DNA of 21,335 bases from a virus: IMG/VR virus record IMGVR_UViG_3300036944_000046, positions 1-21,335 of that record, one strand, 5' to 3'. Shown piece after piece: positions 6,052-14,098 of the stretch. The translations under genes were made by a program, and so were the position numbers. Position 1 is the first letter of the stretch. Every line of letters starts with the position of its first letter. The notes under the pieces were generated by a model, which was given only the letters and a program-made list of their open reading frames with translations, had not been told where the DNA came from and did not search any database.

Positions 6052-7563
6052 ATGTCAAATCTTGGTAATTTTTTTACTCTGATCGCAGAAGAAGAAAAAA
6101 AGAAGAAGATCGAACTCGAAGATAAGTTAGTGAAAGCTAAGGCTGAACAGGAGATTATCGAATCTCTTGGCAAACTTCTGAGCAATATGGCAGAGAATGC
6201 GCCGCAAATTGTAACTGAACAAGTCGCTGAACAAGTCGTAGTAGAGCAAAAACAAACCACTGAACAAGTCGTAGAAGAAATTAAAGAGGCTGATCTGGGA
6301 CTTATTGGTGGTAATACATCAACAAAGACGATTGATCCTCTTACACCATTAAATCAAAAGTTTGTCACATTTGATGATCTTCAAAAGCATTACAAGACAT
6401 ACATTGCCAGAATACAACAGCAACTATCAACTATGGGTGGTGGCGGTGAAGTTAATCTTCGGTATTTAGATGATGTGAATCGTGGCACCATGAGTGCTAA
6501 CAATGATAACTGGGTTATGGAATATGACGCGACCACTAAGAAAGCGCAGTTTACAGAGAACATTGGTCCCGTAAAGACACTCAAACTAAACACTGCTGGT
6601 CCAGATATTACTCCTGTGCCAGGAATGTTGTCGTGGAACACAGCCGAAGATTGTATGAACATCTATCAAAATGATGGTTCTGTTTTACAGACAGGTTTGG
6701 AATCATATATCCGAGTCCATAATCATACTGCTACGCCTTTATTGAATGGTCAAGTTGTTAAATTTGCTGGTGTTGATGATGGTGCTCTTGGAGTTCCAAT
6801 TGCCGATTTAATGACTGGCAATGAACTTCAAGATCCATTATTTTTGATTGGTGTTATCACAGCAGATATTGCCAGTGGTGAAACTGGTAGAGCGACAATA
6901 CTTGGTGATGTTCGTGGTCTTAATACAACCGGTTCTTCGGTAGGTCAAACATGGGCAATAGGCGATCTTCTTTGGGTTCATCCCACGCTTGCTGGTAAAT
7001 TAACAAACATCAAACCGACTGCACCTGACCTTACGATTTCAGTAGCGGCTGTTATGACTATTCATGCAACAGAAGGCGTAATATTAGTTCGTCCAAATTT
7101 TGCTCCTCGTTTGAGTTACGGCACATTCCTAAACACTGGCGACCATGTTGCTACCGCAGCAAATACTCCAACAAATATTCCGATTGATACTGTTACAAAG
7201 TCTCGTGGATTTACTTTAACTGGCACGACTGATAGTAGAATAACTTGTTCAATATCTGGTTTATATAACTTTGGAGTATCATATCAGATTACGTCCACTA
7301 ACTCCTCGGCTAAGGATATTTACTTTTGGATTCGTCGTAATGGAGTCGATCAACCATTCACAACTAGAAAACAATCCATTACAGGTAACGATGTATATCA
7401 AACATTTGCTTGTAACTGGACAGTAAGTCTTACTGCTGGACAATATGTGCAGTTGATGTGGGCAGTATCTGATGTTGCTGTTAGGTTAAGACATGAGGAC
7501 GCAACAGCTTTCGCTCCATCATCCCCAGCGGTATTATTGACAGTCACAGAAGCTGCACTGTAA
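6052..7563 (+). CDS. Virion structural protein, fibre-like with C1q-like C-terminal jelly roll
   Basis: 503 residues. The N-terminus (SNLGNFFTLIAEEEKKKK) resembles leaders of T4-like structural proteins and contains an I-A-E site like prohead protease targets. A charged coiled coil (about 10-85) contains tandem TEQV/AEQV repeats. Then GGGGEVNLRYLDDVNRGT, a motif seen in T4-like cyanophage fibre-like proteins, and a beta-rich middle (IRVHNHTATPLLNGQVVKF). The last 130 residues (SGLYNFGVSYQI ... YFWIRRNG ... LTAGQYVQLMW) read like a C1q/TNF-like trimeric jelly roll, often a receptor or carbohydrate-binding tip. Expression is probably late from 5983. It could be a neck/whisker or short-fibre protein; the exact location is unknown. 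Confidence 0.7.
   Translation: MSNLGNFFTLIAEEEKKKKIELEDKLVKAKAEQEIIESLGKLLSNMAENAPQIVTEQVAEQVVVEQKQTTEQVVEEIKEADLGLIGGNTSTKTIDPLTPLNQKFVTFDDLQKHYKTYIARIQQQLSTMGGGGEVNLRYLDDVNRGTMSANNDNWVMEYDATTKKAQFTENIGPVKTLKLNTAGPDITPVPGMLSWNTAEDCMNIYQNDGSVLQTGLESYIRVHNHTATPLLNGQVVKFAGVDDGALGVPIADLMTGNELQDPLFLIGVITADIASGETGRATILGDVRGLNTTGSSVGQTWAIGDLLWVHPTLAGKLTNIKPTAPDLTISVAAVMTIHATEGVILVRPNFAPRLSYGTFLNTGDHVATAANTPTNIPIDTVTKSRGFTLTGTTDSRITCSISGLYNFGVSYQITSTNSSAKDIYFWIRRNGVDQPFTTRKQSITGNDVYQTFACNWTVSLTAGQYVQLMWAVSDVAVRLRHEDATAFAPSSPAVLLTVTEAAL
6215..6271 (+). repeat. 12-bp tandem and interspersed repeat in coding sequence
   Basis: ctgaacaagtcg occurs at 6215-6226, directly again at 6227-6238, and at 6260-6271, encoding x-EQV units in the coiled-coil linker of the fibre-like protein. 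Length variation by slippage is plausible. Confidence 0.85.
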
Positions 7564-7624
7564 GCTATGTCATAGCCGAATACCGAGTATACCCAAATAA
7601 CTATAGACTTCCGAGTGATAATAT

Positions 7625-7658
7625 GATAAATATAGTTGTTGTCAATGGAGACAACTAT
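7625..7658 (+). promoter_or_regulatory. Late-type promoter with adjoining inverted repeat
   Basis: GATAAATA (7625-7632) is one mismatch from the late consensus. ATAGTTGT (7632-7639) and ACAACTAT (7651-7658) form a perfect 8-bp inverted repeat that begins on the last base of the promoter box, so it could be a protein-binding site or a hairpin at the start of the message of the DUF1127 gene at 7678. Confidence 0.55.
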
Positions 7659-7677
7659 ACACATCACAGAGGTTAAA

Positions 7678-7905
7678 ATGACTAACACACTTACACTTAC
7701 ACAAAGCATTTTTGTGAAGGCTTATAACTCAATCCAAAACTTCATGACTAAGTTGTCAGAACGTAAGGCTAAAGTAAAACTTGTTAAAAAGACTGTTAAA
7801 CAACTTAATGAACTAACAGACCGTGAACTGCGCGATATCGGACTTTCACGTTATGATATTGAACAGGTCGCAAAAGAATACATGAACGAACTTAACTCAA
7901 AATAA
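7678..7905 (+). CDS. DUF1127 domain small protein
   Basis: 75 residues, basic. After an N-terminal amphipathic helix and a KKTVKQLNELT linker comes TDRELRDIGLSRYDIEQVAKE, the signature of DUF1127 (YjiS-like) proteins: L..L.DR.LRDIGL.R.DIE. The family is abundant in alphaproteobacteria, where small members are linked to RNA turnover and to phosphate, nitrogen or carbon metabolism. A phage copy may modulate host RNA metabolism (inference). ATG 7678 has AGAGG 6 bases upstream; the in-frame extension to 7636 crosses the inverted repeat and was rejected. The gene has its own late-type promoter and strong terminator, a moron-like unit. Confidence 0.85.
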   Translation: MTNTLTLTQSIFVKAYNSIQNFMTKLSERKAKVKLVKKTVKQLNELTDRELRDIGLSRYDIEQVAKEYMNELNSK

Positions 7906-7930
7906 TTCAATAAATCTGTATTGGATCGAA

Positions 7931-7965
7931 AAAAGGCGGGCTTAATGCCCGCTTTTCTTTTTTTT
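7931..7965 (+). terminator. Rho-independent terminator
   Basis: AAAAG-GCGGGC-TTAAT-GCCCGC-TTTTCTTTTTTTT: a 6-bp GC stem extended by AAAA/TTTT with a long U-rich tail, 25 bases after the DUF1127 stop. Confidence 0.95.
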
Positions 7966-7972
7966 ATAAATA
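7965..7972 (+). promoter_or_regulatory. T4-type late promoter
   Basis: Exact TATAAATA, directly abutting the terminator U-run and 50 bases before the ATG at 8023. Confidence 0.82.
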
Positions 7973-8022
7973 CTGTTAATGTAGTATAGACTTAGGTAAA
8001 CCTACAACAATATGAGGTTAAA

Positions 8023-10233
8023 ATGGAAAAATCTAAAACTAAGAAGCCTGTAAGCAAGGTCTCTGAAAAAGAGTTTGTTAAAAACACTGTAGAACTCAAC
8101 CCAAAACTACAAGAAGAATCGGGAAAGACCGCAGTCGTAAGTTTGGTCGAAATGAGTCCACCGACAATTAGTCACGAAAAGATAGCCAACAAAGTTGCAG
8201 AGATAGCAAAAGCAAATGGCGCTACACCTATCATTTATCTTTCACATTCACGAGACGCGAAGAAAAACCCACTGTCATATGAAGACAAGTATATGTTCGC
8301 TCGTGCCGCATTTGGACCAATGATCCAAAAATCAAATCCCAAAACAGCAATTCAAGTAATGCAAGAACTTGATAAGAAATACAGCGATGTTATTTTTGTT
8401 GTAGGTGATGACCGCATCGTGGAGTTTAAAACTCTATTGAACAAGTATAATGGCAAAGATTACAATCTAAATTCAATCAAAGTCGTATCCGCTGGTGAGC
8501 GCGACCCCGATGCCGAGGGAGTCGAAGGTATGAGAGCCGCAGCCGCTTCAGGTGATGACGCTGCTTTCAAATCTGGTTTACCCAAGAAACTGCAAAAACT
8601 TGCACAAGAAGTCTATGACATGGTCCGCGCTGGCATGAAGATCACAGAAGAACTTGAAAACGAGGGTCTTCTGAATGAAGCCGTTCTAAATCTTGCGCAA
8701 CGCCGCAGACGCGGACTTATCATGCGCAGATTCAAAACAAAAATTGCAGCAGCCCGTAATAGAGCAAAGCGCAAAATGGCAGGCACAGGTGCGCTAGAAA
8801 TTCGCGCTAGAAAAGCTGCTATCAATTCTATCCGCAAAAAAGTTGCTGGCACCAAGGGCGCAGATTACGCAAATCTTTCTCCGTCAGAAAAGATGATGAT
8901 CGATAAGAGAGTTGCGCAACGCCACGCTATCATAGGTCGTATCGCCCAAAAACTTATGCCGAAAGTTCGTAAGGCTGAGAGAGAAAGATTCACAAGTCAG
9001 AACGCCAAAAAGAACGAGGCTTTTGAAGCAGTGTTTGGTGGTGAGCAAAAGACATACAAGAGATACCATCAGTTATACAACGGCGATAAGACAGTCAAGC
9101 ACGATGGTAGATTTAAATTCTACAAGCAGAAAAAAGTTAAGATGGAAGACACGGATTATTCCGATGCTCTCGCTCTTATCGAACAAGTCGCGAATGATGT
9201 TTACAATAGCGTCCAACTAGACGAAAGCAAAATCGTAAATGCTTTGTTCGAAAAGTCAGAAAACTCTGGACTATCTCTTACTGAAATTTCGAATGCATAT
9301 TCTGCTGGAGTAAATTCGTGGAATAAAGCATCGCCATTCGAAACACCATCACAACAAGGCTTTGCCAATGTCAGTGCTGTTATCGCAGAAAAGAAGTATC
9401 AAGACACTGGCGACAATTCCGTTATTTGGAAGAGTCCAAACACAGTCAAAGGCACACAAGCACATCAACTTGGTGTTGGTCTGAGCCTGAAGCAAATGAT
9501 GCAACACGCCCTTTCAAATCGCGACATGGACATTGACGGCGATGTTGACAGTCTAGACAAGAAAACTCCTGCTGATATTGCTGGTAATGAAAAAGACATT
9601 ACCAAGAAAATGAAAGCGAAGAACGATGCAGAAGCCAAGCACACAAAATCAGGCAAAGCGTTTGAAAGCCTATGGGACAACATTCGCAAGAGACGCGCAA
9701 AGGGCCTCGCTCCTTTGAAGCCAGGAGAAGCTGGATATCCAAAAACGCTTGACATTGGTGAAGAGGGCGGTGCTGGTGAAGAAGGCACCGACAAACTTGT
9801 GAAGAAGTATAAGAAAGATACTCCAAATCAGTCTGTGAATGAAGCATTCGAAAACATGCTAAATGAAGAAACTCAATGCGCTCTTATCACACGAGAAGAC
9901 ATTCGTGAACTCGAAAAGTTTGCTGATGGGCTGCTTAAAGACTATGGTATTGATGTAGAGTTTACAAGACATTTCGGTGATCGTATGTCCGATGAACGTA
10001 ACGTACCATGTATCAATGTGCAAGAGTTGAAAGACTTCTTCCGCAAAGTGTATAACAACAAAGGTATGAAAATCAAAGGCAATCGTGGCATCGAAGCCAT
10101 TCTGAAAGATATGCAGAAAAGCCTCAACATGCCCGTTGTTATCGACTACAGAAATGGCGAAGTAGAGTTGACCTTCAAAACAATCATGCGTAAGAAGAAT
10201 TTCACTAGCCCGAACAAAGTCATATCGTATTAA
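8023..10233 (+). CDS. Large T4-like protein: nucleotidyltransferase-like N-terminus with basic core domain
   Basis: 736 residues, modular. Residues about 35-190 resemble cytidylyltransferase-like folds (LVEMSPPTISHEKIANKV, a variant of the HxGH-type motif region, then VIFVVGDDR). T4-like cyanophage homologues are commonly called cytitidyltransferase. Residues about 215-340 form a very basic helical domain (LNLAQRRRRGLIMRRFKTKI ...), suited to nucleic-acid or core binding. Residues about 415-455 (NAYSAGVNSWNKA..ETPSQQGFANV) resemble a segment of the protein at 11401. Near 500 is the EF-hand-like DMDIDGDVDSLD. A conserved C-terminal domain (about 625-736, TRHFGDRMSDERNVPCI) ends the protein. 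The HxGH position reads ISHE, so catalysis is uncertain. Late promoter 7965; RBS GAGG. Several xNEA sites could be prohead protease targets, suggesting an inner-capsid protein. Confidence 0.75.
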   Translation: MEKSKTKKPVSKVSEKEFVKNTVELNPKLQEESGKTAVVSLVEMSPPTISHEKIANKVAEIAKANGATPIIYLSHSRDAKKNPLSYEDKYMFARAAFGPMIQKSNPKTAIQVMQELDKKYSDVIFVVGDDRIVEFKTLLNKYNGKDYNLNSIKVVSAGERDPDAEGVEGMRAAAASGDDAAFKSGLPKKLQKLAQEVYDMVRAGMKITEELENEGLLNEAVLNLAQRRRRGLIMRRFKTKIAAARNRAKRKMAGTGALEIRARKAAINSIRKKVAGTKGADYANLSPSEKMMIDKRVAQRHAIIGRIAQKLMPKVRKAERERFTSQNAKKNEAFEAVFGGEQKTYKRYHQLYNGDKTVKHDGRFKFYKQKKVKMEDTDYSDALALIEQVANDVYNSVQLDESKIVNALFEKSENSGLSLTEISNAYSAGVNSWNKASPFETPSQQGFANVSAVIAEKKYQDTGDNSVIWKSPNTVKGTQAHQLGVGLSLKQMMQHALSNRDMDIDGDVDSLDKKTPADIAGNEKDITKKMKAKNDAEAKHTKSGKAFESLWDNIRKRRAKGLAPLKPGEAGYPKTLDIGEEGGAGEEGTDKLVKKYKKDTPNQSVNEAFENMLNEETQCALITREDIRELEKFADGLLKDYGIDVEFTRHFGDRMSDERNVPCINVQELKDFFRKVYNNKGMKIKGNRGIEAILKDMQKSLNMPVVIDYRNGEVELTFKTIMRKKNFTSPNKVISY

Positions 10234-10243
10234 GGAGAATGAA

Positions 10244-11116
10244 ATGAGTTTTGAATTTAAGCAAGAACATTTAGCGGCAATGATTCCAACTAACAAAAAT
10301 GTAGCTAAGTGGCACAAGGCTATGTTGGAAATATTTCCCAAGTACGAAATCAATACGCCAAATCGTATCGCGGGTTTCGTAGCACAATGCGCCCACGAAT
10401 CGAACAACTTCAATTCACTCGAAGAGAACTTGAACTATTCTGAAGCACAATTGCTAAAGGTATTCGCTCGTTATTTTGGACCATCACCGAAGCGTAATGC
10501 TGCTGAGTATGCGAAAAATCCAGAAAAGATTGCGAACTACGTTTACATGGACGAGTTCCGTGTATCTAAGATGGGTAACGTAAAAACAGGTGATGGTTGG
10601 TTGTTTCGCGGTCGTGGCTTGAAACAGTTGACCGGTCGTGAAAACTACACAAACTTTGGTAAGAGCGTTGGTATGACAGCCGAAGAAGCCGCAGTATATG
10701 TGGCGACAGAAAAGGGTGCTATTGAGTCTGCTTGCTGGTTCTGGAATACAAAGAAACTCAATGCAGTTGCTGATGCTGGTGATATCGTAAAGATGACAAA
10801 GATCATCAATGGCGGTGATATTGGTCTTGCAGACCGTAAAAAGCGCTATGAAGCAGCAATCGCTATCCTCGGTGGCAAAGTTTCGTCTGCGCCTGCGCTT
10901 AGAGTTGTTTCTTCTGGTGGTCTTGATCTTAACGCCACGCTTAATGTTGGATCGACTGGAGCGACAGTGAAAGCACTTCAAGAAAAACTTGGCATCGAAG
11001 TCGATGGCACATTCGGACTAGGAACAAAGCGCGCCGTAAAAAATTGGCAAGCAAAGAACGGATTAGTCGCAGACGGCACAGCAGGACCAAAAACATTAGA
11101 AAAATTGTTAGGATAA
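10244..11116 (+). CDS. Endolysin: GH19 chitinase-like lysozyme with peptidoglycan-binding domain
   Basis: 290 residues. The GH19-like catalytic domain spans about 1-210. CAHESNNFNSLEENLNYS places the general-acid Glu at E52 and the second acidic pair at E60/E61; FRGRGLKQLTGRENY (about 122-137) and ESACWFWNTKKLN are further GH19 motifs. A PG_binding_1 domain occupies about 225-289 (LNVGSTGATVKALQEKLG ... VDGTFGLGTKRAVKNWQ). No signal peptide is seen, so it needs a holin; the coiled-coil membrane protein at 14997 is a candidate. RBS AAGGAGAA lies 6 bases before the ATG. GH19 with C-terminal PG-binding is an uncommon endolysin layout in classical T4 but usual in phages of environmental proteobacteria. 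Confidence 0.9.
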   Translation: MSFEFKQEHLAAMIPTNKNVAKWHKAMLEIFPKYEINTPNRIAGFVAQCAHESNNFNSLEENLNYSEAQLLKVFARYFGPSPKRNAAEYAKNPEKIANYVYMDEFRVSKMGNVKTGDGWLFRGRGLKQLTGRENYTNFGKSVGMTAEEAAVYVATEKGAIESACWFWNTKKLNAVADAGDIVKMTKIINGGDIGLADRKKRYEAAIAILGGKVSSAPALRVVSSGGLDLNATLNVGSTGATVKALQEKLGIEVDGTFGLGTKRAVKNWQAKNGLVADGTAGPKTLEKLLG

Positions 11117-11120
11117 TCAA

Positions 11121-11414
11121 ATGAAAAACTTTAGCGAATTTGTCACAGAAGCCTATGATGAATATGGCATGTATATGGGCAACGATGACTACGAAGACGA
11201 AGAAGGTTACCAAGACGAAGGTGAATACGATTATGAAGGCGACATGGCAATGAGCCAACTTCGCACAATCATTCGTAACGCTGAAGCGATGCTTGGTATG
11301 ATGGAAAGAGACACAAATCTTCCTGAGTGGGTCCAGTCTAAGATAACTCTTGCCGAAGATTATGTCGTGTCATCCTCTAACTATCTTATGAGCCGATACG
11401 ATGAGAACTTTTAA
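11121..11414 (+). CDS. Acidic protein with capsid-targeting-like leader
   Basis: 97 residues. The N-terminus MKNFSEFVTEA closely resembles the T4 internal-protein capsid-targeting sequence MKTYQEFIAEA (established for IPI), with V-T-E before A as a potential prohead protease cut. A highly acidic Tyr-rich stretch follows (about 12-40, repeated YEDEEGYQDEGEYDYEG) and then a helical C-terminal half. Start ATG 11121 lies 4 bases after the endolysin stop. It ends inside the next gene (14-base overlap). Likely a packaged internal head protein; function after injection unknown. Confidence 0.65.
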   Translation: MKNFSEFVTEAYDEYGMYMGNDDYEDEEGYQDEGEYDYEGDMAMSQLRTIIRNAEAMLGMMERDTNLPEWVQSKITLAEDYVVSSSNYLMSRYDENF

Positions 11415-12198
11415 ATCATTCCTAGAAGAAAGCGCAGATGCGGGTTTAAAAGCGAAAGCAGATAAATCTGGTGTATCTCTTTCGGTACTCAAAAAAGTGT
11501 ATAGTCGTGGTGTTGCGGCTTGGAACTCAGGTCATCGACCAGGAACTACTCCGCAACAATGGGGTATGGCTCGTGTGAACTCTTATATCACAAAAGGTAA
11601 AGGCACTTACTATGGCGCTGATCAAGACCTTCACGAAGAAGAGTTGAACGAAGAAGTTCCAAAAGATAAAGAATCTGGTTTACCAAAAGTGTATGTCGCT
11701 GGACTATCTCCTTCCACCGCAAAGGCAAGAGCGGCGCATTGGAACAAGATGGATAAAAAAAGCGACAGTGATCCTACAGCATATGAACCCGCACCTGGTG
11801 ATGCGACAGCAAAAACAAAAACAAGCAAACATACATTGAAATACCGTCAGATGTATGGCGAAGAACATACCAATTGCGGCACACCAAACTGCTGTGGTCA
11901 GTGCAACGAAGAACTGATTATCGAAGAATCAGAATACGAAGGTCGTAAAGTAAAGCTAAACGATCCCTTTCGTCTTCCCACTGGCTCTAAGAGCAAGTTC
12001 GGCGTCTATGTCAAAAACGATAAAGGTAATACTGTAAAAGTGACGTTTGGTGATCCGAACATGGAAATCAAACGAGACGATCCAGGTCGTCGTGCATCTT
12101 TTAGAGCAAGACACGGCTGCGATAACCCTGGTCCAAAATGGAAAGCAAAGTACTGGTCGTGTATGCAATGGCGCGCTGGTGCTAAAGTAGACGATTGA
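11401..12198 (+). CDS. T4-like virion-associated protein with capsid-targeting-like leader and Cys-rich region
   Basis: 265 residues. MRTFKSFLEES resembles a capsid-targeting leader with L-E-E before S as a possible protease site. Residues about 24-75 (VLKKVYSRGVAAWNSGHRPGTTPQQWGMARV) match the segment shared with the 8023 protein. Residues 157-170 are Cys-rich (NCGTPNCCGQC), possibly metal-binding. The C-terminal segment RRASFRARHGCDN..KWKAKYWSCMQW is a motif I recall from T4-like environmental phages; its function is unknown. The start overlaps the previous gene and has no clear Shine-Dalgarno site, implying translational coupling. Confidence 0.7.
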   Translation: MRTFKSFLEESADAGLKAKADKSGVSLSVLKKVYSRGVAAWNSGHRPGTTPQQWGMARVNSYITKGKGTYYGADQDLHEEELNEEVPKDKESGLPKVYVAGLSPSTAKARAAHWNKMDKKSDSDPTAYEPAPGDATAKTKTSKHTLKYRQMYGEEHTNCGTPNCCGQCNEELIIEESEYEGRKVKLNDPFRLPTGSKSKFGVYVKNDKGNTVKVTFGDPNMEIKRDDPGRRASFRARHGCDNPGPKWKAKYWSCMQWRAGAKVDD

Positions 12199-12204
12199 TA
12201 AATA
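12197..12204 (+). promoter_or_regulatory. Late-type promoter
   Basis: GATAAATA, one mismatch from the late consensus, overlapping the stop codon of the previous gene and 26 bases before the ATG at 12230. A strong AAAGGAG site follows. Confidence 0.5.
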
Positions 12205-12229
12205 TACAGAACAAACAAAGGAGTTTAAA

Positions 12230-13270
12230 ATGGCATTAGATCCAGTTAATCCGAAGGCGCTAAAAGGCAAATTCAAAGACCGCGAAGACAAAGATATCGA
12301 CAACGATGGTGATACAGATTCTTCAGACGAATATCTACACAAGCGCCGTCAAGCCGTTTCAAAGGCGATTGGCAAAAAAGTAGAAGAAGCCAAGATGACG
12401 CCTGACGAAATGAAGAAGGCACTTGCTTCTGATAAAGCAAAAGCACAATCGAAAGACAAAGTTTCTTTGAAGAAGCCACCTTTCAAGATGGATGAAGAAG
12501 CCGAACAAATTGATGAGTTGTCTAAAGATACTCTTAAAAGTTATCGTGATAAATCTAAGGAAAGCTCAAAAGAACTTGGCGCAAAGTTGGATTCTGCGCC
12601 AAAAGACGTAATGGGTGGCATTAAATCTAAAGATCGTCCTACTCTAGATAAACTACAAAATAGAGTTCGCGGACAGCGAGTGTCTTATAAAAAATTAAAC
12701 GCAGAAGAAGCCAAGATGACGCCTGACGAAATGAAGAAGGCGCTCGATTCTGATAAAGCAAAAGCACAATCGAAAGACAAAGTTTCTTTGAAGAAGCCAC
12801 CTTTCAAGATGGATGAAGCAGTGAACGAAAAACAGATCAGAAAAGACCTTGATTCTGGAATGTCACATGATGTTGTTATCGGCAAACATGCCAACAAGAA
12901 AACAACTAACACCGACGAAATCCGTAAAGTGATCAAGCAACATGCTTTTGATAAGCGCATGAAAAAAGAATCAGTCGTGTTAAAAGCCCTGCGCCGTATA
13001 TCAGAAGCAAAAGACGCATACACTGTAGCCCACAAAACATTCTCTTCAGCCGTTCAACACGCAGAAGAAGTTGCTAAAAAGCGCGGCTTCGAAATTGATC
13101 CAGAAGAATGGGATCGCAAAGTATCTATGGGTCCTCGTAAACCTGGAACTGGTAAGACAAACTCATACAAGATCGACCTTATGAAAGATGGTAAAGAAGT
13201 GAAGCAAAAACTTAACATGCAAGTTTACTATGACGAAGGTCGCTACGAACTTAATATGTACATTTCTTAA
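12230..13270 (+). CDS. T4-like structural-type protein with EF-hand-like motif and recent internal duplication
   Basis: 346 residues, very rich in Lys and Glu. Near the start (about 21-40) is DKDIDNDGDTDSSDEYLHKR, an EF-hand-like calcium loop common in T4-like phage proteins. Two copies of a 116-bp unit (EEAKMTPDEMKKAL ... KPPFKMDE) lie at codons 51-90 and 158-197, with 3 base differences. The C-terminal domain (about 262-346, KDAYTVAHKTFSSAVQHAEEV ... YYDEGRYELNMYIS) is a conserved ending I recall from environmental T4-like phages, preceded by RRISEAKDA, a possible prohead protease site (I-S-E before A). AAAGGAG precedes the ATG. Probably an inner-capsid protein processed during maturation; this is inference. 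Confidence 0.7.
   Translation: MALDPVNPKALKGKFKDREDKDIDNDGDTDSSDEYLHKRRQAVSKAIGKKVEEAKMTPDEMKKALASDKAKAQSKDKVSLKKPPFKMDEEAEQIDELSKDTLKSYRDKSKESSKELGAKLDSAPKDVMGGIKSKDRPTLDKLQNRVRGQRVSYKKLNAEEAKMTPDEMKKALDSDKAKAQSKDKVSLKKPPFKMDEAVNEKQIRKDLDSGMSHDVVIGKHANKKTTNTDEIRKVIKQHAFDKRMKKESVVLKALRRISEAKDAYTVAHKTFSSAVQHAEEVAKKRGFEIDPEEWDRKVSMGPRKPGTGKTNSYKIDLMKDGKEVKQKLNMQVYYDEGRYELNMYIS
12382..12497 (+). repeat. 116-bp direct repeat, copy 1
   Basis: Near-identical to 12703-12818 (3 differences), offset 321 bases, so the reading frame is preserved. Confidence 0.95.
12703..12818 (+). repeat. 116-bp direct repeat, copy 2
   Basis: Second copy of 12382-12497. The differences fall in the codons GCA/GCG, CTT/CTC and GCT/GAT (one amino-acid change, Ala to Asp). 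Confidence 0.95.
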
Positions 13271-13292
13271 CCCAGAAAAAGGAGAAACCAAA

Positions 13293-14036
13293 ATGGCACT
13301 ATGGGGAAACAAAGACACTAAGGCTGTAACAGGCACAGTTGATGTAGCAAACTCTTCTGCTACTGTAACTGGTACAGGAACAGCGTTTACTACCGAACTC
13401 AAAGTAGGTAATTCACTTGTTATTGCAACAGTACCATACGGTATCGTGGCAATTGCAAATACTACATCACTTACACTTGCAAGCGTTTATGCTGGCTCAA
13501 CAGCATCTGGTCTTACAGTAACTGCAAACGAATCACCTGCATCTGTTCCGAATGCTGATAAAGCAAAAGTTTTTGGTGTTGACACAACAGAAGCGGCAGA
13601 AACAAGACAGATCACATCTGCTGGTTGGGTTCTACAAACAACAGGTTCAGGCGGTCGTGCAGGTCGCGTTTCATACGAAACACTTGTCGCTATGGGCACA
13701 ATTTCTGGCGATGCTGAAGACACGGCATTCCCAGATGCGACAATCACCATTGTCACACAGCCTGTCAACCGTTCTGTAACAGCACCTGCAGGCACGACAT
13801 TCGTAGTGGCAGCGACTGCAACACAAAGCGCGACAATTGTTTACGATTGGGAAGTATCGACAAATGCTGGTTCTACATGGGCAAACGCAACAGGCGGCGT
13901 ATACTCAGGAGCAGATTCAGCAACTCTAACTATCTCGGACTCGACTGGTCTAACTGGTTATCTATACCGTTGTAACCTAACGGCAACTGGAGCAACAGCG
14001 AAAACAACTACATCAGCATCACTAACTGTAGCGTAA
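13293..14036 (+). CDS. Virion protein with C-terminal Ig-like domain
   Basis: 247 residues, rich in Thr, Ala and Val, almost all beta. MALWGNKDTKAVTGTVDV is a start I recall from T4-like cyanophage structural proteins. Residues about 20-85 form a small beta domain (VTGTGTAFTTELKVGNSLVI). A Gly-rich linker QTTGSGGRAGRVSYETLV follows, and residues about 155-247 form an Ig-like domain (ITIVTQPVNRSVTAPAGTTF ... YDWEVSTNAGSTW ... LYRCNLTATGA). Ig-like domains on phage virions aid weak attachment to surfaces (family knowledge). ATG 13293 has AAAAAGGAGAA upstream; the frame is open further upstream, but that part overlaps the previous gene. A terminator follows directly. Confidence 0.78.
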   Translation: MALWGNKDTKAVTGTVDVANSSATVTGTGTAFTTELKVGNSLVIATVPYGIVAIANTTSLTLASVYAGSTASGLTVTANESPASVPNADKAKVFGVDTTEAAETRQITSAGWVLQTTGSGGRAGRVSYETLVAMGTISGDAEDTAFPDATITIVTQPVNRSVTAPAGTTFVVAATATQSATIVYDWEVSTNAGSTWANATGGVYSGADSATLTISDSTGLTGYLYRCNLTATGATAKTTTSASLTVA

Positions 14037-14044
14037 TAAATACT

Positions 14045-14076
14045 ATGGAGAGGGATCAATCTTCCTCTCCATTTTT
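14045..14076 (+). terminator. Rho-independent terminator
   Basis: ATGGAGAGG (14045-14053) pairs with CCTCTCCAT (14064-14072) around a 10-base loop, then TTTT. It closes the late block. Confidence 0.93.
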
Positions 14077-14098
14077 CTGAAACAGTGTGGGACGTAAC

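Noticed and set aside
9859-10413. 184-codon open frame on the minus strand
   Set aside because: It lies opposite the conserved C-terminal domain of the 736-residue protein and the endolysin start, has no ribosome site or recognisable protein, and crosses two real genes.
10484-10981. 165-codon open frame on the minus strand
   Set aside because: It is antisense to the GH19 endolysin, whose catalytic motifs are clear; the antisense product is low-complexity and basic.
14035-14042. AATAAATA as a late promoter
   Set aside because: It overlaps the stop codon and a strong terminator follows within 10 bases, so a transcript would end at once.
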